This document shows, piece after piece, positions 18,368-26,116 of a stretch of DNA of 64,000 bases (position 1 is the stretch's first letter; each line of letters starts with the position of its first letter). The notes under the pieces are model-generated. The model made no database searches, had not been told where the DNA came from, and saw only the letters and a program-made list of their open reading frames with translations. Source of the stretch: Brevibacillus choshinensis (lineage in GTDB: Bacteria; Bacillota; Bacilli; Brevibacillales; Brevibacillaceae); assembly GCF_001420695.1 (NCBI RefSeq), contig NZ_LJJB01000007.1, positions 581,890-645,889 of the forward strand, written 5' to 3'. The translations under genes and the position numbers were made by a program.

Positions 18368-20848
18368 ATGCCAACACAGAACTTTACTTTTACAGGCGGA
18401 ATTCAAAGCTTTATCGTTCCTCCAACCGTTACTTCGTTGACGATCCGGGCGGTAGGCGCGAGAGGAGGCGACGGACTCTCAACCGGGGGGAGGGGGGCAT
18501 ATATCCAGGGCGACTTTCCCGTTACACCCGGTGACGTATTGTCTATTCTCGTAGGAGGAGCAGGCGGCGGAGATGACCTTACTGCAGGGGGAGGTGGCGG
18601 CGGATCATTCGTTTGGCGCACCACGAGTCCCGTTGATGCTGCCAACATTTTGATTGCAGCAGGCGGTGGAGGGGGCGGTGCCCAAGGCTCCCAAGGCGGC
18701 AATGCGAATGAGGAGAGTACATCGGGTCAAGCAGGAGCAGAGACATTAGGAGGCGCAGGGGGAATGAATGGCCTCGGAGGAAACGGGGGCGCCGGGTTCG
18801 TAGGAGGTGGAGGCGCTGGTGGAGCAGGCATCATTGGAAACGGTGTCAACGGCTCCACGGGTGCCATAGGAGGAAAAGCGATTAGTACTGGGGGAGCCGG
18901 GGGAGGAGTTACTGGAGGTTTTGGCGGCGGCGGGGAAGGGAGCTCCGGTGGCGGCGGAGGTGGAGGATATAGCGGCGGCGGAGGTGGAGGCGGCACAAAC
19001 CTTTTGGAAGCGGTTGGAGGTGGTGGAGGCGGAGGTTCCTTTAATTCTGGCACCAATCAGAAAAACGTTTCCGGGGTGGGAACAGGCAATGGTGCCGTCG
19101 TCATCACGTTTGCGGCTGTCACACTGAATTTTACGGGCGGGCTTCAGACCTTCGTCGTCCCTCCTTGCGTTACTTCGCTGACGATTCAGGCAGTAGGGGC
19201 GAGAGGCGGCTTTACCGGCGGTTTTCTTGACGTCGGCAGAGGAGCGTTCATCCAGGGGGATTTTCCCGTCACGCCCGGTGAGGAATTGACCGTTCTGGTT
19301 GGTGGAAAGGGGGTAAATCATAGCGGCGGTGGCGGTACATTTGTATGGCGGACTACAAACCTGGTGACAGCTGCCAATCTGCTCGTAGCAGCGGGTGGAG
19401 GCGGTGGGGAAGGCACCAGTTTATTGCCTGGAAAGGATGCAGTGCTAACCACAGGCGGAACGGCCGGATCGCCTGGCGGTACAGGAGGGATCAATGGGTT
19501 AGGTGGCATTGCGGGAGCGCCAGACGATGGAGGGGGAGGGGGGGGAGGCATAGTCGGAAATGGCTTCTCCTCCCCAGGGGGTGGAGGCGGCGGATTCGCG
19601 ATCAATGCCGGTGGCGCGGGTGGAGCACCTGACGGAAGCGGGGGAACTGGCGGTTTTGGAGGCGGAGGCGGAGGCGGAGCTAGTGGTGGAGGAGGTGGCG
19701 GAGGCTTTAGTGGAGGAGGCGGCGGAAACGGCTTAGATCCCGCGTTTCCCATAATCGCCGGGAGCGGCGGCGGAGGCGGCTCATTCAACGGGGGCACCAA
19801 TCAGCTTAACTTGACGAGGATTGGGCTTGACAATGGCGTGGTCATCTTCAGTTTTCCTTTCGTCGAGCCCCCGATCATCACATGCCCCCCCAATATGTTC
19901 ACCGGTACGGATCCAGGTGAGGATTTCGCCACCGTAACGTACACGGTAACAGCGGCAAGTCCTGGCTGCGGCATCGTTTCGATTTCCTGCAGCCCGTCCG
20001 GTGTCGTTCACAATTTCCCGTCCGTCCCCATAGCTGAAGCGGATGAGACCATGATGTTTCCGCGTGGAACGACGGAGGTGACGTGCACGGCGACTGATGC
20101 GGCTGGAAATACGAGTTCCTGTACGTTTACCGTGACCGTATTCGAAGTTTTTCCCACTGAGACACCTCCGGCACCCATCAATCTGGAGGCAAGTTGCATC
20201 AGAGTGCAGAAGGTGTACGACTGGATCGTTTCCTCCAATCGGGAACGAAGCAAAGTTCCTGTCCCAGAGGAATGCCTGCCGATGGTCGATGCTGCCATCC
20301 AGTCAGGCATGGACATTGCTGTGCGGTGTATCGAACCTGCCGTTCCCCCAGTATTTCCACTCAGCAAGAGCCCGAGGCTCGAATCTGTACCCGATTTTTC
20401 CTGCGGGATCGTGAGCGTTCGCAGAGCTCAGATGACCATCAATCAAACGAGTTTTCTCGTAGGAATTGTACGCTTTGTATCCCGGGCAACCGTATTGGTC
20501 AGCATTTTTGCGGATGGAGACTTACTTTGCGAGTTCCCGGTTACTGTTCAGTTCTACGATGAGGTGCTTCTGTGCCTGCCACAGCCGCTGGACGAAAACA
20601 ACATCTTCTGCCGGATCACCGGTATCGAGTGTAGCGTGAATACGCACTTTCTCTTTGGCGGGATGGTAGAGCTGGATATCGTGGTATGCAAGGAGATTCA
20701 GGTAGAGGCAGAGATCAAGATGGAAGTGCTTGGGGAATTTTGTTCTCCGCGTCCTAACAATATCCCCCTTCCTTCACCGACTCCCGCATTCCGTTGTCCG
20801 CCATCTGTTTTTCCTCCGCAATGTCCGTTTTTCCCCTTAGACGAATAA
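18368..20848 (+). CDS. Large glycine-rich protein with HYR domain, possible spore-surface protein
   Basis: An 826-residue protein in three parts. Residues 1-253 and about 255-500 are two copies of a glycine-rich domain that each open with FTGGIQSFIVPP or FTGGLQTFVVPP, then TSLTI.AVGARGG, and contain G-runs and FNxGTNQ ends. Residues about 503-592 form a HYR-like immunoglobulin domain (PPIITCPPN, TTEVTCTATDAAGNTSSCTFTV). The last 230 residues are cysteine-rich, starting CIRVQKVYDWIV near 610, a block met in clostridial and bacillar spore or coat proteins. No signal peptide or sortase motif is present, which suits spore coat or exosporium deposition (inference). GGAAAGGAA precedes the ATG. Opposite-strand proline-rich frames are artefacts of GGN codons. 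Confidence 0.8.
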   Translation: MPTQNFTFTGGIQSFIVPPTVTSLTIRAVGARGGDGLSTGGRGAYIQGDFPVTPGDVLSILVGGAGGGDDLTAGGGGGGSFVWRTTSPVDAANILIAAGGGGGGAQGSQGGNANEESTSGQAGAETLGGAGGMNGLGGNGGAGFVGGGGAGGAGIIGNGVNGSTGAIGGKAISTGGAGGGVTGGFGGGGEGSSGGGGGGGYSGGGGGGGTNLLEAVGGGGGGGSFNSGTNQKNVSGVGTGNGAVVITFAAVTLNFTGGLQTFVVPPCVTSLTIQAVGARGGFTGGFLDVGRGAFIQGDFPVTPGEELTVLVGGKGVNHSGGGGTFVWRTTNLVTAANLLVAAGGGGGEGTSLLPGKDAVLTTGGTAGSPGGTGGINGLGGIAGAPDDGGGGGGGIVGNGFSSPGGGGGGFAINAGGAGGAPDGSGGTGGFGGGGGGGASGGGGGGGFSGGGGGNGLDPAFPIIAGSGGGGGSFNGGTNQLNLTRIGLDNGVVIFSFPFVEPPIITCPPNMFTGTDPGEDFATVTYTVTAASPGCGIVSISCSPSGVVHNFPSVPIAEADETMMFPRGTTEVTCTATDAAGNTSSCTFTVTVFEVFPTETPPAPINLEASCIRVQKVYDWIVSSNRERSKVPVPEECLPMVDAAIQSGMDIAVRCIEPAVPPVFPLSKSPRLESVPDFSCGIVSVRRAQMTINQTSFLVGIVRFVSRATVLVSIFADGDLLCEFPVTVQFYDEVLLCLPQPLDENNIFCRITGIECSVNTHFLFGGMVELDIVVCKEIQVEAEIKMEVLGEFCSPRPNNIPLPSPTPAFRCPPSVFPPQCPFFPLDE

Positions 20849-20873
20849 TAGACCATGTGATTTGCCCATATGG

Positions 20874-20914
20874 CACCCCTATTTCCCGACAGAGAGGGAG
20901 AAGGGGTGTTTTTT
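20874..20914 (+). terminator. Intrinsic terminator after glycine-rich gene
   Basis: CACCCCT at 20874-20880 pairs with AGGGGTG at 20902-20908, inner TTTCCC/GGGAGA bases add pairs, and six T follow. Its flanks match those of the terminator at 15199. Confidence 0.8.
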
Positions 20915-20991
20915 GTTTGGGAATCGATGATAAGACAAACCTGGAAAAAGAAATGTCACCCTGTTGTTGAATGACACGAACCCATTTTATC

Positions 20992-21007
20992 AATAGGTTA
21001 ACCTATT
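20992..21007 (+). promoter_or_regulatory. Palindrome, candidate activator site for sigma-54 promoter
   Basis: AATAGGTTAACCTATT is a perfect 16-base palindrome about 83 bases upstream of the -24 element. That distance is usual for enhancer-binding protein sites. The obvious candidate binder is the activator encoded at 24040. Confidence 0.5.
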
Positions 21008-21057
21008 TTCGCAGAGAAAGAGGGGACGGGCTGTCCCATTCTGTGAGAATCAGCGGT

Positions 21058-21071
21058 AAGCATCGATGCTT
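21058..21071 (+). promoter_or_regulatory. Second palindrome near the sigma-54 promoter
   Basis: AAGCATCGATGCTT is a perfect 14-base palindrome 19 bases upstream of the -24 element. A shorter GGGAC/GTCCC repeat lies at 21023-21037. Either could be a regulator site; the sequence alone cannot tell. Confidence 0.4.
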
Positions 21072-21089
21072 CGTACGGATTATCATATT

Positions 21090-21105
21090 TGGCACGATGT
21101 TTGCT
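21090..21105 (+). promoter_or_regulatory. Sigma-54 promoter of asparaginase gene
   Basis: TGGCACGATGTTTGCT matches the -24/-12 consensus TGGCAC-N5-TTGCW exactly, with GG and GC ten bases apart. The ATG lies 52 bases downstream. A sigma-54 activator gene is found 2.9 kb away. Confidence 0.85.
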
Positions 21106-21156
21106 TCGAAAGAAAAGTACAAACATTCAAACTTTCGCAGTCAAAGGAGACTTGTT

Positions 21157-22182
21157 ATGAACGTGGTAGCCAACGTATACCGGGGCGAGATGGTGGAAAG
21201 CTCCCATCTCGGCCATATTGCTGTCGTCCATCCTGATGGTACTTTACTTTATTCATTTGGCGATCCGCATCGACTCACGTACGCCCGATCCAGTATGAAA
21301 CCGTTGCAGGCGATCCCGATCGTGGAGACAGGGACAGCGGATCGATTTCAGCTCGAGCCTGCTGATTTATCCCTATGCTGCGCCTCGCACAGTGGCGAGC
21401 AGCGCCATCGATCAAGGGCAATGGGAATACTCGATCGCGCCGGACAACCGGAAGCCGTGCTGCAATGTGGGACGCACGTGCCGCGTGACGAGGAGAGTTA
21501 CAAACAGCTGATCCGCGAAGGAAAGACACTCACGCCCGTTTTTAGCAACTGCTCTGGCAAGCATTCCGGCATGATCGCTACAGCGACTCACATGGGAGAG
21601 GACGTCACGACCTATCACTTGCCCGACCACCCAGTACAGCAGCGAATTCTAGATGTTGTGGAAGACATCGCGGGGTACCCGAAAGAGAAGATCTACATGG
21701 GAACAGACGGCTGTGGAGTCCCCGTTCATCAATTGCCGCTCGCCCATTACGCCTGGGCTTTTGCCAAGCTGGCCAAGCCTGAAGTCGTCGAAAACCCTGT
21801 CCGTCAAAAAGCGATTCAGCGGATTACCGACGCCATGACAGCACATCCCGAAATGGTAGGCGGCAACAACCGGTACTGTACAGATCTGATGACCGCCTTC
21901 CGCGGAAGAATCGTCGGGAAAGCGGGAGCAGAGTCGGTCTACTGCCTGGGAGATCGAAAAACGGGTCTGGGCATTGCAGTGAAAATCGAGGATGGGGGCG
22001 CCCGTGCGATCAATCCTGTCGTAAACGAAGTGCTCCGTCAGCTGGGCATTGGAACAGATGGGCCGCTCGAAGAACTTGTTGCTTACACAAACCCGACGAT
22101 TACGAACATGAGTGGGGAGACGGTCGGCCGCATCGAGACCGTGTTTACTCTCGAACCTGTCAATCATTCTCTCCGTGCATAA
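21157..22182 (+). CDS. L-asparaginase (type II, thermolabile/Asparaginase_II family)
   Basis: A 341-residue asparaginase of the PF06089-like, beta-lactamase-fold group, hydrolysing L-asparagine to aspartate and ammonia. The protein begins NVVANVYRGEMVESSH and has the family blocks ARSSMKPLQAIP, LCCASHSGEQRH, NCSGKHSGM and TDGCGVPVHQLPL. The SxxK-like pair in RSSMK fits the fold. There is no signal peptide, so it acts in the cytoplasm. AAAGGAGAC precedes ATG 21157. It is driven by a sigma-54 promoter and stands before a peptide uptake and hydrolysis cluster, fitting use of asparagine and peptides as nitrogen sources. A decayed fragment of the same gene lies at 15402. Confidence 0.88.
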   Translation: MNVVANVYRGEMVESSHLGHIAVVHPDGTLLYSFGDPHRLTYARSSMKPLQAIPIVETGTADRFQLEPADLSLCCASHSGEQRHRSRAMGILDRAGQPEAVLQCGTHVPRDEESYKQLIREGKTLTPVFSNCSGKHSGMIATATHMGEDVTTYHLPDHPVQQRILDVVEDIAGYPKEKIYMGTDGCGVPVHQLPLAHYAWAFAKLAKPEVVENPVRQKAIQRITDAMTAHPEMVGGNNRYCTDLMTAFRGRIVGKAGAESVYCLGDRKTGLGIAVKIEDGGARAINPVVNEVLRQLGIGTDGPLEELVAYTNPTITNMSGETVGRIETVFTLEPVNHSLRA

Positions 22183-22251
22183 ATGGCGCCTATACTCGGG
22201 GCTGTTTATCTAAATACATTCCTGTGAGAAAGAAAAAGGGGGACTTTGGTA

Positions 22252-23928
22252 ATGAAGCTTCAAAAAGGATGGAAGGTTCTGAGCACCGCCGCTCTTCTGG
22301 CAGTACTTGCTATTACGGGTTGTAGCCAATCAGCTGCACCGTCCCAGCAAGGAACGGGTTCTGGCTCTACAGCTGGACAACCGGCACAAGATGCGGGCGG
22401 ACAAGCTGACATGACAGCCAAGCTGCGACTCAATCTGAAAACAGAGCCGCCTTCCCTCGATCCGCCGAAAGGATTTGATAGTACTTCCAATGAGGTACTG
22501 AATGCAACGATGGAGGGTTTGGTCCGACTGGATAAGGATCACAAGCCACAACCAGCGATGGCGGAAAAATGGACGGTGAGCGAAGACGGAAAGACTTACA
22601 CGTTCACGCTTCGTGATAGCAAATGGTCCAATGGCGACCCGGTGACCGCTCAAGATTTCGAGTTTGCCTTTAAGCGAATTCTCGATCCTAATAATGCCTT
22701 CCCGTCTGCATTCCTCGCGTACTACATTGATGGCGGCGAAGCGTTCAATAAAGGGGAAGGGAATGCGGACAGCGTAAAGGTGAAAGCGGTAGACGACAAG
22801 ACGTTTGAGGTGCATCTCAAAGCACCGGCCGCCTACTTCCTGCACATCATTACCCAGCCGACCTTCTTCCCTGTAAACAAAAAAGTAGTGGAGGACAACC
22901 CGAAGTGGGCAGAAAACGCCTCCAGTCTCGTGACGAATGGACCATTCAAAATGGAGGATTGGGTGCATGACCAATCCGTGAAAGTAGTGAAAAACGACGG
23001 GTACTGGGACAAGGATTCCGTCAAGTTCGCGGGGATCGACTGGGTCATGGTCAACGACGAAAATACTCAATATCAAATGTACAAGACTGGTCAGCTAGAC
23101 ATGGTGCAGACCGTTCCGATCGATATGAAAAAGCAATTGATTGATTCCGGGGAAGCTAAGGTAGAGCCGGAAGCTTCGATCTACTACTATCGCATGAATA
23201 CTACAATGCCACCGTTTACGAATGCGAATGTGCGCAAAGCTTTTGCACTTGCCATCGACCGCAAAACGTTAATTGACAACGTCGTGCAAGGGAAACAACC
23301 TGCTGCGCTCGCGCATGTGCCACTGGGCTTCCCAGAGCCTGAAGGAGGAGACTTCCGCGAAAAAGGGGGAGACTTCTTCAAGGATAATGATGTCGAACAG
23401 GCGAAAGCTCTGTTGAAGAAGGGAATGGAAGAAGAGGGCTGGACCACGCTGCCTCCAGTCACCATGACCTTCAATACGAGCGATACACATAAAGCCATTG
23501 CACAAGTTCTGCAAGAAATGTACAAGAAAAATCTCGGTGTCGACGTGAAGCTGGAGAACAAAGAATGGAACGTGTTCCTGGCTGATCAGCGTGCACGCAA
23601 GCTGCAATTCTCGCGTTCCACGATCCCAGCCGACTACGGCGATCCAGTCAACTACCTGGAGCTGTTCGTGACCGATCACCCAGGCAACCGCATCAACTAC
23701 AGCAACAAAGACTACGATGCGATCGTGGAAAAAATTCGCAATACGGCAAATGAGACCGAGCGCTTCAAGCTAATGCATGACGCTGAGAAAATCTTTATGG
23801 ATGACATGCCGCTCGTACCGATCTATTTTGGAACTAAAGTGTACATGGATCAGTCTACTATTAAAGGAATCATCCGCCATCCAGTAGGAACCCTTGATTA
23901 CAAATGGGTGGAAATCGGGAAAAAGTAG
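22252..23928 (+). CDS. Peptide ABC transporter substrate-binding lipoprotein (SBP_bac_5)
   Basis: A 558-residue OppA/DppA-type binding protein. The N-terminus has KK-free but basic KLQKGWK, a hydrophobic core and the lipobox AITGC with the lipid-anchoring cysteine at residue 24, so the mature protein is tethered outside the membrane. LKTEPPSLDPPKGFD and the ALAIDRKTLIDNVV block are typical of oligopeptide-binding proteins. ATG 22252 is nine bases after AAAAAGGGGGAC; a TTG six bases earlier is less likely. It lies 69 bases after the asparaginase gene and is followed by a strong hairpin, so it may be made in excess over the permease genes downstream. Exact peptide preference is unknown. Confidence 0.9.
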   Translation: MKLQKGWKVLSTAALLAVLAITGCSQSAAPSQQGTGSGSTAGQPAQDAGGQADMTAKLRLNLKTEPPSLDPPKGFDSTSNEVLNATMEGLVRLDKDHKPQPAMAEKWTVSEDGKTYTFTLRDSKWSNGDPVTAQDFEFAFKRILDPNNAFPSAFLAYYIDGGEAFNKGEGNADSVKVKAVDDKTFEVHLKAPAAYFLHIITQPTFFPVNKKVVEDNPKWAENASSLVTNGPFKMEDWVHDQSVKVVKNDGYWDKDSVKFAGIDWVMVNDENTQYQMYKTGQLDMVQTVPIDMKKQLIDSGEAKVEPEASIYYYRMNTTMPPFTNANVRKAFALAIDRKTLIDNVVQGKQPAALAHVPLGFPEPEGGDFREKGGDFFKDNDVEQAKALLKKGMEEEGWTTLPPVTMTFNTSDTHKAIAQVLQEMYKKNLGVDVKLENKEWNVFLADQRARKLQFSRSTIPADYGDPVNYLELFVTDHPGNRINYSNKDYDAIVEKIRNTANETERFKLMHDAEKIFMDDMPLVPIYFGTKVYMDQSTIKGIIRHPVGTLDYKWVEIGKK

Positions 23929-23935
23929 GTAAAAA

Positions 23936-23979
23936 GGAAGACAAGGGCTGCCTGAGAAGAGCCCTTGTCTTCCCTTTCC
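23936..23979 (+). terminator. Strong terminator or attenuator after the binding-protein gene
   Basis: GGAAGACAAGGGCT at 23936-23949 pairs perfectly with AGCCCTTGTCTTCC at 23960-23973. The tail CTTTCC is only partly T-rich, so partial read-through to the downstream genes is possible. Confidence 0.7.
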
Positions 23980-24039
23980 ATCAAGCCTCTTTCCCTATTT
24001 GGCACGACGATCACCTAAGAAGAGTATGGAGAGAATGCT

Positions 24040-26100
24040 ATGGAGAAAAAAACAGTCACGTTTGTAGCCAAAATGGATGAGTTTTTGCAATCCGTTGTCA
24101 GCCAATGCCACGAGCTTGGAATCTCGGAGGACATTCACATTGAGGCGATTCGAGTCGATCAGCTTCCGTTGCGCCCTATTACTCCGGGGGCGCTGGTCGT
24201 GCTCTCGACCAAAAGTATTGTGGCACAAGTAGAGTCGTATTTGCCGCAGGGGTCAAAGCTGATTGTCGCCAAACGAATGCTGCCCTATCACAATCTACGA
24301 GAAATGCTGGAGATTCCGAAAGGGGTCAAAGTGCTGTTAGTGAGTGATACTCCGGAAACGGCTCAGGAAAACGTAGAGCTCCTACGGGCATCTGGGATGG
24401 ACTTCGAGGTGTATCCGTACTCCCCGGGTGCAGATTACCCACCAGACGTCGAGATTGCCGTGACACCAGGGGAAGCCGAGCACGTTCCCGCTCATATCCG
24501 AAAAGTTGTGGACATCGGCTTTCGCGTCATCGACCTGTCTACACTGCTTGCGATCTACGCTCATTTCAATAGCGACAATTTCCAAAAGGTGACGGCGCGA
24601 GCCATGCAGTCATTGGTCTACATCACGAAGGAATTAAACAAGGAAATTCAGCACGCACACCTCTTGAGCAAATATTTAGAGGCAATTGTAAACCGCATCG
24701 AGGATGCTGTCATCGCGTTTGATGAAAGCGAGATCGTCCGGTTTGTAAATCAAAAGGCAGTGGATTCCCTCAATCTTCACGGGATCCAAGTGGTAGGGGA
24801 AAAGTCAGTGGATTGCCTGCCGCAGGACTTCTATGAATCCATCCGACAATGTGAGGAAAATGAGGATGTATTGGTAGATTGGGCGAACAAGACCTACTTT
24901 TTTCGCAAGATGCACATTGTGATGGAAGGATGCTTTCTCGGCAGCCTGATCCTGTTTCGCAAGGCAGCGGATATTGAAAAACTGGAGCACGACTACCGGA
25001 TGCGTCTTTACAGCAAAGGACTTGTAGCCAAATACCAGTTTGACGACATCTACGGAGAGAGCGCCACGTTTCAGCAAGTGATCCAAATCGCGCGCAAGAT
25101 TGCCCGGAGCAATTCTACCGTCTTGCTGCTAGGGGAAACGGGGACAGGTAAGGAATTACTCGCCCAGGCTATCCACAACGCTTCACCGCGCCGCAGAGAA
25201 CCGTTTGTGGGTGTCAATTTCGCAGCCATTTCTGAGTCTTTGCTGGAAAGCGAGCTGTTCGGGTACGAGGAAGGTGCCTTTACAGGGGCGCGAAAAGGCG
25301 GCCATATCGGCTGGTTCGAGCTAGCCCACAAGGGGACGATTTTCCTCGATGAGATCGGGGATGCCAGCGGGGCGATTCAAAACAGACTCTTGCGTGTGCT
25401 ACAGGAGCGCCAAATCATGCGGGTCGGAGGTAACAAGGTTATTCCTACGGACATTCGAGTCATCGCAGCGACCAACCAGGATTTGCAACGAATGGTGCAG
25501 GAGGGAACCTTCCGTGCTGATCTGTACTACCGATTGAACATCCTTCCGATTCATTTGCCTCCATTGCGAAAACGTCCAGAAGACATTCCTTGGCTGGTCG
25601 ATCATTTCGTGAAAAAGTATTCCTTTGATTTGCGCCGTCCTCCTTTTACGCTGTCAAACGAAACGATGAAAGCCCTACTCGACTACGATTGGCCAGGAAA
25701 TATTCGTGAGCTCGAAAACGTCGTGGAGTATATGGCACATATCGTAGACGACGAGGCGTACGTGTGTCATCTTCCCTTTCTACGTGAGGTTTCACACGAT
25801 TCGTTGCAGGCAGCAGTAATGGATCAGGAGTGTGAAGGGATGATTGCCGAATATGCAAAGCGCGGGTTTCTGGAGGAAATGACAGCCATTTTACATCAGC
25901 TTAAGCAAGGTGGCCAAGGGCGGTACAATCTCGTGGAGCAGCTGCAAGAGCAAGGTCTGCAAGTTTCTTCGCAGCAGCTTCGTTATCGGTTGAAACTGCT
26001 CCAGCAGGATGAGCTGATTCACGTCGGTAAAGGAAGACAAGGCAGTCAAATTTCCTCCAAAGGAGAATCGTTCCTCGCCTTTTTGCAATCAACAAAATGA
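24040..26100 (+). CDS. Sigma-54-dependent transcriptional activator
   Basis: A 686-residue enhancer-binding protein. Residues 1 to about 200 form a sensor region with a layout like PrpR N-terminal domains, 215-310 a PAS-like domain (YLEAIVNRIEDAVIAFD), and about 345-570 the AAA+ domain with Walker A GETGTGKE near 365, the sigma-54 contact GAFTGA near 411 and Walker B GTIFLDEIGD. The C-terminus does not show a clear Fis-type helix-turn-helix; instead it has RYNLVEQLQEQGLQV then SSQQLRYRLKLLQQDELIHV, which looks like a winged-helix. The gene sits between the binding protein and the dipeptidase and most likely controls the asparaginase promoter and this cluster. GGAGAG precedes the ATG. Confidence 0.9.
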   Translation: MEKKTVTFVAKMDEFLQSVVSQCHELGISEDIHIEAIRVDQLPLRPITPGALVVLSTKSIVAQVESYLPQGSKLIVAKRMLPYHNLREMLEIPKGVKVLLVSDTPETAQENVELLRASGMDFEVYPYSPGADYPPDVEIAVTPGEAEHVPAHIRKVVDIGFRVIDLSTLLAIYAHFNSDNFQKVTARAMQSLVYITKELNKEIQHAHLLSKYLEAIVNRIEDAVIAFDESEIVRFVNQKAVDSLNLHGIQVVGEKSVDCLPQDFYESIRQCEENEDVLVDWANKTYFFRKMHIVMEGCFLGSLILFRKAADIEKLEHDYRMRLYSKGLVAKYQFDDIYGESATFQQVIQIARKIARSNSTVLLLGETGTGKELLAQAIHNASPRRREPFVGVNFAAISESLLESELFGYEEGAFTGARKGGHIGWFELAHKGTIFLDEIGDASGAIQNRLLRVLQERQIMRVGGNKVIPTDIRVIAATNQDLQRMVQEGTFRADLYYRLNILPIHLPPLRKRPEDIPWLVDHFVKKYSFDLRRPPFTLSNETMKALLDYDWPGNIRELENVVEYMAHIVDDEAYVCHLPFLREVSHDSLQAAVMDQECEGMIAEYAKRGFLEEMTAILHQLKQGGQGRYNLVEQLQEQGLQVSSQQLRYRLKLLQQDELIHVGKGRQGSQISSKGESFLAFLQSTK

Positions 26101-26116
26101 TGAGAGGAGGGTGTCC

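Larger units (their letters stand above)
20843..21070 (+). repeat. Right copy of a diverged intergenic repeat, asparaginase leader
   Basis: Partner of 15168-15375. It fills the 308-base gap between the glycine-rich and asparaginase genes. Compared with the left copy it keeps the terminator, a CACCCTGTTG block at 20957, and a GGxACxGGC block at 21024. Here the leader is functional-looking, with palindromes and a sigma-54 promoter at its end. Confidence 0.7.

Noticed and set aside
18590-19720. CRISPR or short tandem repeat array
   Set aside because: The repetitive look comes from glycine codons in two related protein domains; no constant repeat with unique spacers exists.
18403-19800. Long proline-rich frames on the minus strand opposite the glycine-rich gene
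   Set aside because: They are the complement of GGN codons read as CCN, lack good ribosome sites, and the plus-strand frame has clear domain repeats.
15166-20870. Transposon or integrative element bounded by the direct repeats
   Set aside because: No transposase, integrase or terminal inverted repeats were seen, and the repeats are gene leaders, which fits duplication and deletion better.
21412-22167. Minus-strand frames opposite the asparaginase gene
   Set aside because: No family likeness, and the plus gene is complete with a promoter and ribosome site.
24000-24016. Sigma-54 promoter before the activator gene
   Set aside because: TGGCAC is present, but the -12 part reads TCACC instead of TTGC, so it is too weak to call.
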